From assembly GCF_900169075.1 (NCBI RefSeq), contig NZ_LT827014.1, forward strand, positions 124,001 to 188,000: DNA of 64,000 nucleotides, in the 5' to 3' direction. Source of the stretch: Chryseobacterium phocaeense (GTDB lineage: Bacteria > Bacteroidota > Bacteroidia > Flavobacteriales > Weeksellaceae). This document shows, in pieces, positions 49,743 to 57,277 of the stretch (the stretch's first letter is position 1; every line of letters begins with the position of its first letter). Under the pieces are notes generated by a model that saw only the letters and a program-made list of their open reading frames with translations, did no database searches and was not told the DNA's origin. Position numbers and translations under genes: made by a program.

Positions 49743-49760
49743 GCCGGAATAAATTCCGGC
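49743..49760 (-). terminator. Rho-independent terminator of the rtcB-prfH-TPR cassette
   Basis: GCCGGAAT pairs with ATTCCGGC (perfect 8 bp, AA loop). On the minus strand it is followed by TTTGATTTTTTC, 12 bases past the stop of the TPR gene. Confidence 0.88.
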
Positions 49761-49772
49761 CATGAGTTATAG

Positions 49773-50270
49773 TTATTTCTTTTTTTTGGTTTTGGGCATC
49801 TTCCCTTTAATAAATTTCTCCCTGTTTTTCAAAAAATCTACCATAGCCTGATTGTAGCTGTAATTTTTTGCTTCTTTCAACGGCTTCAATGCTTTTTTAT
49901 ATTCAAATCTGATCTCGAAAAGCAGTGATTTCTGGATCAGTATCCTGGCTTTATCAATTCCTTTGATCTTTAAAGCATAATTGATGAGCTTTTCCGCTTC
50001 CTCCAGATCTTCATTATCCAAAAGGCATTTGATGTAATACTGCGGGGTATTCAGGTTCCCGACATTGCACAGCATCGCTTCCCCGAAATAAATTTTTGCT
50101 TTTTCATAATCGGTAAGCATTTCGCTGTATATTCTTCCCATCAGACAAAGGCTGTCTGCATCTTCACGATCGTAGGACAAAGCATAATTCAATGCTTCCA
50201 GACAATCCGGAAGGCTGTAAGGGTAGTTATCCAGTGCTTCAAAATAATATTTACTTTTAGTTAAGGTCAT
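49773..50270 (-). CDS. TPR-like helical-repeat protein at the end of the RNA-repair cassette
   Basis: 165 residues, almost all helical. Repeating helix pairs (ALNYALSYDREDADSLCLMGRIYSEM, quoted as DADSLCLMGRIY; YEKAKIYFGEAML; LEEAEKLINYALKI; YKKALKPLKEAKNY) fit tetratricopeptide-like repeats. The C-terminus is a basic KTKKKK tail. It overlaps the prfH gene by 14 bases, so it is translationally coupled to prfH. TPR proteins are scaffolds; a ribosome- or RNA-repair-associated role is inferred from position only. Confidence 0.72.
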   Translation of the reverse strand: MTLTKSKYYFEALDNYPYSLPDCLEALNYALSYDREDADSLCLMGRIYSEMLTDYEKAKIYFGEAMLCNVGNLNTPQYYIKCLLDNEDLEEAEKLINYALKIKGIDKARILIQKSLLFEIRFEYKKALKPLKEAKNYSYNQAMVDFLKNREKFIKGKMPKTKKKK

Positions 50271-50955
50271 ACCTGTCGTTTTTGAGTTCTTTTTTCAGGA
50301 TATTTCTCTGTTTTTTAAATGATTTATCCTGATAATTCTTTTTAAAATCTGTTCCTGAAAATGTACGGACGGGATTTCCTCTCTGCACCTGCAGATGATT
50401 GTTCCAGGTGTCCTGCATTCTTTTTTCCAGCTGTCTGATATACAATCCGGTTACTTTTTCTTTCAGCCGCATTACCGCAAGTTTCTTATTCTCCAGCTGC
50501 GAACGTGAATCCTGTGCAAATACACTTTCTCCGGTCGGTACATGGACAGCGCGCACGGCAGTATTTACTTTATTCACATTCTGCCCGCCGCTTCCCTGGC
50601 TTCTTGTGGTCTGAAACTGAATATCTTTTTCACTGAAACTGATTTTTTCCAGTTCTTCCAGCTCAAAAACGCCGATGAACCAGTTGCTTCTTTTATGAAG
50701 TTTCCTGAAGGTACTTTTTCCGGTCCAGCATATGCTTCCCAGCCAGGTTCTTAAAAATACATCCAGGTCTTTTCCTTTTAAAAGAATGGTTACCGATTTC
50801 AAAGTCAGGTTTTCATCCCCATTTTCACGGTGGATGATTTCGTAGGCTGTATTATTATTTTTAACTTCTTCAAGGAAGACCTTCAGCACCTTCGCAGTGA
50901 CCCACTGGCATTCTAAAGGTCCTCTTCCCGAGGTGATCTGTATGATTTTTTCCAT
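50257..50955 (-). CDS. prfH: Peptide chain release factor homologue PrfH
   Basis: 232 residues, close to known PrfH length. It has the release-factor peptidyl-hydrolase domain with the catalytic G123-G-Q125 in RSQGSGGQNVNKVNTAVR (quoted in part) and the following HVPTGESVFAQDSRSQ block. The codon-recognition domain of RF1/RF2 is missing; a distinct short N-terminal domain stands in its place. PrfH occurs almost always beside a specialised RtcB, and published work describes PrfH releasing the peptide on ribosomes damaged in the decoding centre before RtcB reseals the rRNA. Here rtcB lies two genes upstream. It begins 2 bases after the nucleotidyltransferase gene. Confidence 0.93.
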   Translation of the reverse strand: MEKIIQITSGRGPLECQWVTAKVLKVFLEEVKNNNTAYEIIHRENGDENLTLKSVTILLKGKDLDVFLRTWLGSICWTGKSTFRKLHKRSNWFIGVFELEELEKISFSEKDIQFQTTRSQGSGGQNVNKVNTAVRAVHVPTGESVFAQDSRSQLENKKLAVMRLKEKVTGLYIRQLEKRMQDTWNNHLQVQRGNPVRTFSGTDFKKNYQDKSFKKQRNILKKELKNDRYDLN

Positions 50956-50957
50956 TT

Positions 50958-51509
50958 TTAATTCACTTTTGGAATTTCACTTAATTTAGGGTGTCCTACA
51001 GGATCAATCCCTTTCTGCAATAAATCTTTAGCCGCCATTACCGCCCAGCATTTATCACTGGAATGGATATTTCTGTAAAAGGTCAGTAAGGTTTCCGGAT
51101 TAACCACGGTAAAATCATTGATTTCAATAGTTTCAAGATCATTTCTTTCAAAAAAATCGATGGTAATCCTGTGAGATTTTCCGTTTTCCAACTCTGCCGT
51201 TTTTTCATATCTGCGGAAGTTTTCCTCACTCTGCAGGTGGTCGTAGCGGGTCCAGACTTTCTGAAATCCTTCCTGCATGAGGATCATAACCGCTTCTCCA
51301 GCATTTTCTTTTCTTACAAAAACATCAATATCCTTGTGGTCGTGGGCATGCTTATATTCCGTATGCCCTTCTTCGGACATAAAATGCCAGGCCCAACCGC
51401 CCGATATAATGACCTTATCTTTTAATTTATTTAAAATTTCGAGTCCGTGCAGGATTCTAAACTCCGGCCAGACTTCTCCGTATCTTTTTATATTATGAGG
51501 TGCTCCCAT
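50958..51509 (-). CDS. Nucleotidyltransferase-fold protein in the rtcB-prfH cassette
   Basis: 183 residues from ATG 51509 (the frame stays open upstream through a hairpin repeat, which I exclude). It shows the minimal nucleotidyltransferase pattern: ISGGW (G37-G38), then D60-I-D62 in DHKDIDVFV and a third acidic residue, D118, in HRITIDFFE. This is the AbiEii/MNT-like fold that adds nucleotides to RNA or protein. Placed between rtcB and prfH, a role in preparing or rebuilding broken RNA ends is a natural inference. The gap between GG and DxD is long (about 21 residues), so activity needs proof. Confidence 0.72.
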   Translation of the reverse strand: MGAPHNIKRYGEVWPEFRILHGLEILNKLKDKVIISGGWAWHFMSEEGHTEYKHAHDHKDIDVFVRKENAGEAVMILMQEGFQKVWTRYDHLQSEENFRRYEKTAELENGKSHRITIDFFERNDLETIEINDFTVVNPETLLTFYRNIHSSDKCWAVMAAKDLLQKGIDPVGHPKLSEIPKVN

Positions 51510-51528
51510 TTTTTTGTTTTTTGTTAAT

Positions 51529-51588
51529 AGTTGCCGGTTTCCGGTTATCAGTACTGGTTTTTCAACCGACAACTGAAAACCAGCAACT
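51529..51588. repeat. Long imperfect hairpin between rtcB and the nucleotidyltransferase gene
   Basis: Arms 51529-51551 and 51566-51588 are 23 bases each and pair at 18 Watson-Crick positions plus G-U pairs; the loop is 14 bases. It contains GGTTTTC/CCGGTT-type filler. It sits inside the cassette, so it may lower expression of the downstream genes or mark an mRNA processing point. Confidence 0.7.
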
Positions 51589-51592
51589 TCTG

Positions 51593-52984
51593 TTATTTAT
51601 CCATTCTCACAATTCTGGGTTGAAAAGTTCCGAGAATGTCTACCAGTTCACTTTGTGCGTTCATCACTTCGTGAATGTCCTTGTACGCCATTGGTGCTTC
51701 TTCCGTATTTCCGCCTATCAGCGTAACCTTTTTTAGCTTCAGCTCTTTTTTGATGTCATTCTGGGTGAAAAGACTTCTGCATTCTCCTCTTGAATGGGCT
51801 CTTCCTGCTCCATGCGATGCCGAGTTCAGGGAATCGGGATTTCCTTTTCCACGAACGATAAACCCTTTTGCGGTCATAGAACCCGGAATCATTCCCAGCT
51901 CGTTTTTATTGGCAGGTGTGGCTCCTTTTCTGTGGACAATCACTTCTTTCCCATTATGAATTTCTCTCCACGCAAAATTGTGATGGTTCTCTATTCTGGC
52001 TTTCACTCTTCCTCCCACGGCTTTTACAAGCCTTCTGTGGATATCATCATGACATGCGGATGCGTAATCTCCGGCAAGGTTCATCGCCGTCCAGTATTCC
52101 AGACCGAGATGCGTATTCAGATCCAGCCATGCAAACTGTTGGGCTTCTTTTGGAAGCGGGCACTGTTCTGCGGCCACTCTTGAATAATATTGTGCAATCT
52201 CAGCTCCTAACCCTCGGGATCCGCTGTGAGACAATATTCCCAGGTATCTTCCCTTCGGAAGCCCGATCTGCTCATCTTCTTCCGTAATTTCCACTTCCCC
52301 GAATTCCACAAAGTGATTTCCGCCGCCGGAAGATCCCATCTGTTTAATGGCTTTTCCTTTCAATCTTCTCAAAACCGGGATCATATCGAAGGTATCCCTC
52401 TCAAAGATTTCATGATCAATATGAGATTTGTGGGTTTCGTACATCCCGAATTTGGTATGTTCAGCAAGGGCTTTTTCATATTTATCCCTTGCTCCGTCAA
52501 GGTATGAAACCGGAATATCCAAAATACTGAGGCTCATCCTGCAGCCAATGTCCATTCCTACTCCGTAGGGGATCACTGCGTTTTCTACCGCCAGAACACC
52601 GCCTATCGGAAGTCCGTACCCACTGTGTGCATCGGGCATCAAGGCTCCCTGTACAGAAACCGGCAGTTTTAAAGCTGTGTACAGCTGGTTTTTTGCTTCT
52701 TCAGAAATATTATTTCCAAAGATCTGAAACGGGACGCGCTGCGTATTGAGCATTCTTTTCTCTGTTTTTCTGGACGAAAGCAATGATTCCGCAATCTGTC
52801 CGAAAGTCAGGTCTTTTTCAAAGCTTTCCGGATTCAGGAGGATTTCTTTTAAAATAGATTTTACATGATGAATATTTTTGGTTGCAAAATTTCTTTTCAT
52901 GACCTCCAAAGCCACGTTAACACTTTGATTATTCGGATATCCGAGTTTTAATATATCTTTTCCTTTTAGTTTTAAATTTCCCAT
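51593..52984 (-). CDS. rtcB: RNA-splicing ligase RtcB (PrfH-associated)
   Basis: 463 residues from ATG 52984 (the earlier in-frame start is filler DNA). Mn-binding residues are in GVGMDIGCRMSL (D145, C148) and GGGNHFVEFG, followed by SHSGSRGLG, and the guanylylated-His motif is NSASHGAGRAHSR. RtcB joins 2',3'-cyclic phosphate or 3'-phosphate ends to 5'-OH RNA using GTP. Neighbours prfH, the nucleotidyltransferase and the TPR gene place it in the RtcB2-PrfH ribosome-repair context, not tRNA splicing. Its own upstream region lacks a clear TAnnTTTG box. Confidence 0.96.
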   Translation of the reverse strand: MGNLKLKGKDILKLGYPNNQSVNVALEVMKRNFATKNIHHVKSILKEILLNPESFEKDLTFGQIAESLLSSRKTEKRMLNTQRVPFQIFGNNISEEAKNQLYTALKLPVSVQGALMPDAHSGYGLPIGGVLAVENAVIPYGVGMDIGCRMSLSILDIPVSYLDGARDKYEKALAEHTKFGMYETHKSHIDHEIFERDTFDMIPVLRRLKGKAIKQMGSSGGGNHFVEFGEVEITEEDEQIGLPKGRYLGILSHSGSRGLGAEIAQYYSRVAAEQCPLPKEAQQFAWLDLNTHLGLEYWTAMNLAGDYASACHDDIHRRLVKAVGGRVKARIENHHNFAWREIHNGKEVIVHRKGATPANKNELGMIPGSMTAKGFIVRGKGNPDSLNSASHGAGRAHSRGECRSLFTQNDIKKELKLKKVTLIGGNTEEAPMAYKDIHEVMNAQSELVDILGTFQPRIVRMDK

Positions 52985-53180
52985 TGTTTTAATTTTTAAG
53001 ACATAAGATGTCAGACACAAGATTCAAGACTTTGATCTGTGTATAACTATTTTCATCAACTAACATATTAGTTGAACGGTTTGTGTGAAGAACAGCACGC
53101 AGGAATCCTGATAAGGCTCAATAATCCTGTTCTTTTTAATATTGATAAAATTTCGGGAAACCGGAGTTTGTAGTATTGCG
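52985..53180. other. Hairpin-rich spacer upstream of rtcB
   Basis: A perfect 8-bp hairpin TCAACTAA-CATA-TTAGTTGA (53056-53075) and a larger one, AAGAACAG...CTGTTCTT (53088-53134) enclosing AGGAATCCT, plus direct repeats of a GTCTTGAATCTT-like unit near rtcB (52990-53035). No gene was recognised. It may be an RNA leader for rtcB or the same class of filler seen elsewhere. Confidence 0.5.
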
Positions 53181-53184
53181 CAAT

Positions 53185-53215
53185 AAAAAACCCGAAATCT
53201 TTACGACTTCGGGCT
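53185..53215 (-). terminator. Rho-independent terminator of the mini-gene upstream of rtcB
   Basis: CCCGAA pairs with TTCGGG (inner TC/GA pairs too). On the minus strand the stem is followed by TTTTTTATTG. It lies about 200 bases upstream of the rtcB start. Confidence 0.88.
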
Positions 53216-53234
53216 TTGATATTTCGTTGTACTA

Positions 53235-53317
53235 TTATTCTAAGAGTATACCAAACCACGAAGCCTTACCACCATAAGGGGTACTCCAGCTAAAGAATTT
53301 TGATTCAATTTGAACAT
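53235..53317 (-). CDS. Possible tiny peptide gene (25-27 residues), frame uncertain
   Basis: It lies between a strong promoter (53360-53389) and a strong terminator (53185-53215). From ATG 53317 the plain frame gives 25 codons (MFKLNQNSLAGVP...VYS) and stops at 53240. The -1 frame downstream reads FSWSTPYGGKASWFGILLE and stops at 53235; a single extra T in the CTTTAG run would join MFKLNQNS to it as a 27-residue aromatic-rich peptide. Either there is a base missing, a programmed shift, or the product is a small RNA. Confidence 0.35.
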
Positions 53318-53359
53318 TGCTTCGTTGTTTTTAAATTGGTTAAACTTGATTTTCAGGTG

Positions 53360-53389
53360 CAAATATAATATTTTTTCTGAATATCAAAA
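53360..53389 (-). promoter_or_regulatory. Strong promoter between the M28 peptidase and rtcB
   Basis: Minus strand: TTTTG (53389-53385), 17 bases, TATATTTG (53367-53360). This is the best -33/-7 match in the window. It starts 9 bases beyond the peptidase stop and drives toward rtcB. Confidence 0.65.
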
Positions 53390-53397
53390 TATTTTTT

Positions 53398-54378
53398 TTA
53401 TTTCAAATGGATCAGGCTTAGAAAAATACCATCTATCACGCTGGTCATTTTCGGAAGATCCAGCGTTTCCAAAGTATCGGTTGTCTCGTGATAATTTTTA
53501 TTCCTGAAAAATGAGGTATCGGTGATCATCAGGGCAGAATAGCCGAATTTCCAGTAATTGAGATGATCCGAGAAATCGGTTCCTTTTACGAATTTCGGTG
53601 CTGTAAAGGTTTCCGTTTTGATCTGATTGGCTTCTTTAAAGTTAGTGGTGAAATGGTTCACGAAATCTCCGGCACTAAACTTTTTGACGAGGGTGATAAA
53701 ATCCCCTTTATTACCATAAACCCATGACAATACACCTAACGGATAACTTTGGGAGTCTTTTTCGTCCCTGAAATACCCGATCATTTCCACACTTGCCATT
53801 CCGTAAACCTCAATATGATGATCTTTGAGGTATTTAGCATGGATATAGCTTCCCATATTCTCAGTTCTGAAGTACGGAGGTTCTTCCAGGGTATAGGCTA
53901 CGAGATCGATCCTGTAGTTCAGTTTCTGACCTTTAAGCATTCTGGCCAGTTCGAGTAAGGCTGTTACCCCGGTTGCATTGTCATCCGCTCCCTGTTGGTC
54001 TCCGCAGACATCGTAATGAGCTCCAATGATGATTCTCTTTTTGTTCTCCGTCCCGAAAGATGAGATCACATTTTTATAGATCCTTCCATCAACATGGTAT
54101 TCCTGGAAGGCTGTACTGTCACTGTATTTACTGAAATTCTGCTGAATATAATCTGCTACAGTATTCAGCTGGTCAATATTTTTATAATTCCGGAATTTTG
54201 GGGTTTGTGTAAGGGCCTGCAGATGGCTTTTCACCAGATTAATATCTGCCGGCACCGGAGACTTCTGTACCGGCCGGTCTTTGCAGTCTGCTGCGAAACA
54301 AAACACGGCTATAAAAATCAAGCCTGCAACAATAATGATCTTATTAGCTGCAGGCTTTCTTATATTTTTAAAATTCAT
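53398..54378 (-). CDS. M28-family zinc peptidase, exported
   Basis: 326 residues. An N-terminal hydrophobic signal (about 12-28) precedes the M28 fold with GAHYDVCGDQ (His/Asp), GADDNATGV (bridging Asp), YTLEEPPYF (catalytic Glu pair), GMASVEMIGYF (Asp/Glu-type ligand region) and SDHLNYWKFGYSALMITDTS...NYHETTDT (last His), all as in Bacteroidota aminopeptidase-like M28 enzymes. It probably trims peptides in the periplasm or outside. It stands alone, with no clear terminator before the next promoter. Confidence 0.92.
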   Translation of the reverse strand: MNFKNIRKPAANKIIIVAGLIFIAVFCFAADCKDRPVQKSPVPADINLVKSHLQALTQTPKFRNYKNIDQLNTVADYIQQNFSKYSDSTAFQEYHVDGRIYKNVISSFGTENKKRIIIGAHYDVCGDQQGADDNATGVTALLELARMLKGQKLNYRIDLVAYTLEEPPYFRTENMGSYIHAKYLKDHHIEVYGMASVEMIGYFRDEKDSQSYPLGVLSWVYGNKGDFITLVKKFSAGDFVNHFTTNFKEANQIKTETFTAPKFVKGTDFSDHLNYWKFGYSALMITDTSFFRNKNYHETTDTLETLDLPKMTSVIDGIFLSLIHLK

Positions 54379-54465
54379 CTCTCGGCTGGTTTAAGTTGGA
54401 ATTCCTGAAATTAACACTTTTCCACCAAACCTTGCAGAGACGATGCATTTTTATTCTTCAGGAAA

Positions 54466-54963
54466 TTAATCTTTTGACCCCAGGCTGTCCATATCATCAT
54501 CCATTCCTTTGATTTCATTGGAATGATATACTCTTTCTGATCCAAGAAAATAAATATTGTGTCTTGCCTTTGCTATAATTCCGTTATACTCGTGCTCTGT
54601 CATCCCTTCAGGAATTGTATCGCGGGTTTCTGACGGTCTCCGGTATACTTCAAGCGCACCGTTGTCATTTAAAACAGTTTTCGCTCTTTGTGCCTGCTCG
54701 AGATCATCCGTGTATACAATAACATTGCTTCTTCCTATGCTGTGCTTGCGATAGGCATCCAACATTTCTGCATCGTGAGCGAACACATAGTCGAAAAAAC
54801 CTTTTGTCTGCTCATCTTCGTGGAAATCACCTGATAATCCACTTTCTACTTTAGACTTTGACACAATAATATTTGCGTCGTCAAAGCCTTTTTCTCTTAA
54901 ATCTTTTTTAATTTCCTCTGTATCTACAGTCACCGGAAATACTGAAACTACTGTATAAGCCAT
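54466..54963 (-). CDS. General-stress-protein-like (YflT/17M-like) protein
   Basis: 165 residues from ATG 54963 (a GTG 15 bases upstream is the alternative). The first 110 residues show the compact alpha/beta pattern of heat-induced stress proteins: VVSVFPVTVDTEEIKKDLREKGFDDANI (quoted as EEIKKDLREKGF), GFFDYVF, YRKHSIGRSNVIVYTDD, AKTVLNDNGALEVYRRP. The tail (about 120-165) is acidic and polar. Function is unknown; by family, a soluble stress-related protein. Monocistronic as far as visible. Confidence 0.6.
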   Translation of the reverse strand: MAYTVVSVFPVTVDTEEIKKDLREKGFDDANIIVSKSKVESGLSGDFHEDEQTKGFFDYVFAHDAEMLDAYRKHSIGRSNVIVYTDDLEQAQRAKTVLNDNGALEVYRRPSETRDTIPEGMTEHEYNGIIAKARHNIYFLGSERVYHSNEIKGMDDDMDSLGSKD

Positions 54964-55021
54964 AATGAAATTTTTCACTTAAACTATACAAAAGCTGTGC
55001 AAGTTATGTCTTAGGAAAAAG

Positions 55022-57139
55022 TTAATTTAAAAATTTCTCTAAAATTTCCACGGCACATTTGGGAAGATTGGTTCCGGGACCAAAGATAAAATCTGCCCCG
55101 TTCGCATACAGAAATTCATAGTCCTGCTGCGGAATAACGCCTCCTACCACAATGGTTACATCATCTGCCCCCAGTTTCTTCAGCTCTTCCACCACCTGTG
55201 GTACAAGGGTTTTATGGCCTGCCGCCAGAGAAGATACGCCAAGGATATGGATGTCATTTTCTACAGCCTGTTTGGCCACTTCTTCCGGTGTCTGGAACAA
55301 TGGTGCCACATCCACATCGAATCCCATATCAGCAAATGCGGTAGCGACTACTTTTGCGCCTCTGTCATGTCCGTCCTGACCCATTTTAGCAACCATAAGT
55401 CTTGGGCGGCGTCCTTCTTCCTCTTCAAATTTCTGAGTCAGGTGAAGGGCTTTTTCAAAATATTCGTTTTTGCCGGCATTCATAGCGTATACTCCAGAGA
55501 TTGTTTTAATATTGGCTTTGTATCTTCCAAAAGTTTCTTCCATGGCATCACTCATTTCACCAAGGGTTACTCTTCTTCTTGCAGCTTCTATGCATAAGGC
55601 CAGAAGGTTTCCGTTTCCTGTTTTTGCGCTTTCACGGATCTGATCCAGGATTTCAGCAACGGCTTCCGGATTTCTTTCGGCTTTTATCTTTTCAAGTCTT
55701 TCGATTTGTTTTCTACGGACTTCGGTGTTATCGATATCCAGGATTTCAATACCTTCCTGCTTCAGGGATGTCCTGAATGAATTTACCCCAATGATGAATT
55801 CTTCCCCACTGTCTATTTTAGCCTGTTTTTTGGCGGCAGCTTCTTCAATTCTCATTTTTGGAATTCCGGCTTCTATCGCTTTGGTCATTCCTCCTTCCTG
55901 CTCTACCTCATCAATGTATTTCATGGCTTCCTCAATCATCTGCTGGGTAAGGCTTTCCACAAGATTGCTTCCGCCCATAGGATCCACTACATCACAGATA
56001 CCGCTTTCCTGCTGAAGGATGATCTGGGTATTTCTTGCGATCTTCGCTGAATAATCTGTAGGAAGTGCAATGGCTTCATCCAGTGCATTGGTATGCAGTG
56101 ACTGGGTTCCGCCGAGAGCTGAAGACAGGGCTTCAATGGCCGTTCTGGTGATATTGTTAAAAGGTTCCTGTTCGGTAAGGGACCATCCTGAAGTTTGAGA
56201 GTGGGTTCTTAATGCCAGAGATTTTTGGTTCTGCGGGTTGAACTGCTGTAAAAGAGTCGCCCAGATATATCTTGCGGCACGCATCTTGGCAATTTCCATA
56301 AAGTGGTTCATTCCGATGGCCCAAAAGAATGAAAGTCTTGGAGCAAAATCGTCCACATTCATTCCTGCTTTTATCCCGGTTCTTACGTATTCCAGACCGT
56401 CCGCAAGGGTATAGGCCATTTCCAGCACCGGAGTGGCACCTGCTTCCTGCATATGGTATCCGGAGATAGATATAGAGTTGAATTTCGGAATATTCTGAGC
56501 CGTATATTCAAAGATATCGGCAATGATTTTCATGGAAGGCGCCGGCGGATAAATGTAGGTATTTCTTACCATGAATTCTTTCAGGATATCATTCTGAATG
56601 GTTCCGGAAAGCAATTCCTGTTTTACGCCCTGCTCTTCTGCCGCCACGATATAGAAAGACAAAATAGGAAGTACAGCTCCGTTCATCGTCATGGATACGG
56701 AGATCTGATCCAGCGGAATTTCGTTGAAAAGGATCTTCATATCTTCCACAGAATCAATGGCTACCCCTGCTTTACCTACGTCTCCTACTACTCTGGAGTG
56801 ATCGGAATCATATCCGCGGTGGGTGGCCAGATCGAAGGCTACGGAAAGTCCTTTTTGTCCTGCAGCAAGGTTTCTCCTGTAAAAGGCATTGGATTCTTCT
56901 GCTGTGGAGAATCCTGCGTATTGCCTGATCGTCCATGGCTTCTGTACATACATGGTGGAATACGGGCCTCTGAGGTAAGGAGCAATTCCCGGAGAAGTCT
57001 GTGTTAAAGATTCATTTTTAACATCTTTTTGAGTGTAGGATGATTTTAACTCCAGCCCGTCTTTTTCAAAATTATAGATCTCTCTATCCAGAGGCTCTAT
57101 ATTAAAATCCGGCTTTTTCACAGAAATTGTCTTTCGCAT
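55022..57139 (-). CDS. scpA: Methylmalonyl-CoA mutase, large (catalytic) subunit
   Basis: 705 residues with the mutase (beta/alpha)8 barrel (about 40-550: [19 protein letters not shown], quoted as [29 protein letters not shown], quoted as [24 protein letters not shown]) and a C-terminal cobalamin domain with the base-off motif DGHDRG (about 590). It isomerises methylmalonyl-CoA and succinyl-CoA. The small subunit gene usually found just upstream is not in the window; the neighbour there is a T9SS protease. The MeaB chaperone gene is 8 kb away on the same strand. Confidence 0.96.
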   Translation of the reverse strand: MRKTISVKKPDFNIEPLDREIYNFEKDGLELKSSYTQKDVKNESLTQTSPGIAPYLRGPYSTMYVQKPWTIRQYAGFSTAEESNAFYRRNLAAGQKGLSVAFDLATHRGYDSDHSRVVGDVGKAGVAIDSVEDMKILFNEIPLDQISVSMTMNGAVLPILSFYIVAAEEQGVKQELLSGTIQNDILKEFMVRNTYIYPPAPSMKIIADIFEYTAQNIPKFNSISISGYHMQEAGATPVLEMAYTLADGLEYVRTGIKAGMNVDDFAPRLSFFWAIGMNHFMEIAKMRAARYIWATLLQQFNPQNQKSLALRTHSQTSGWSLTEQEPFNNITRTAIEALSSALGGTQSLHTNALDEAIALPTDYSAKIARNTQIILQQESGICDVVDPMGGSNLVESLTQQMIEEAMKYIDEVEQEGGMTKAIEAGIPKMRIEEAAAKKQAKIDSGEEFIIGVNSFRTSLKQEGIEILDIDNTEVRRKQIERLEKIKAERNPEAVAEILDQIRESAKTGNGNLLALCIEAARRRVTLGEMSDAMEETFGRYKANIKTISGVYAMNAGKNEYFEKALHLTQKFEEEEGRRPRLMVAKMGQDGHDRGAKVVATAFADMGFDVDVAPLFQTPEEVAKQAVENDIHILGVSSLAAGHKTLVPQVVEELKKLGADDVTIVVGGVIPQQDYEFLYANGADFIFGPGTNLPKCAVEILEKFLN

Positions 57140-57232
57140 TCCAATAATTTTTGTCTGCGTAAAGTTAATTTTTTTGAACGAAACATGAAACTTATGTTAA
57201 CTGACAGTTTTACTGATTTTTAATGCATAAAA

Positions 57233-57256
57233 AAGACCGGACAAATGCCCGGTCTT
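57233..57256 (-). terminator. Rho-independent terminator of T9SS metalloprotease copy 1
   Basis: AAGACCGG pairs with CCGGTCTT (8-nt loop). On the minus strand it is followed by TTTATGC. A near-identical hairpin follows the other copy. Confidence 0.85.
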
Positions 57257-57277
57257 CGTTATTAATATTCTAACTTA

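Noticed and set aside
51510..51572. Longer start for the nucleotidyltransferase gene
   Set aside because: The added residues are the translation of the hairpin repeat; ATG 51509 gives a normal start.
53088..53134. tRNA-like or Y-RNA gene upstream of rtcB
   Set aside because: Only one 8-bp stem with a partly self-complementary interior is seen; no T-arm, anticodon arm or CCA-type end could be drawn.
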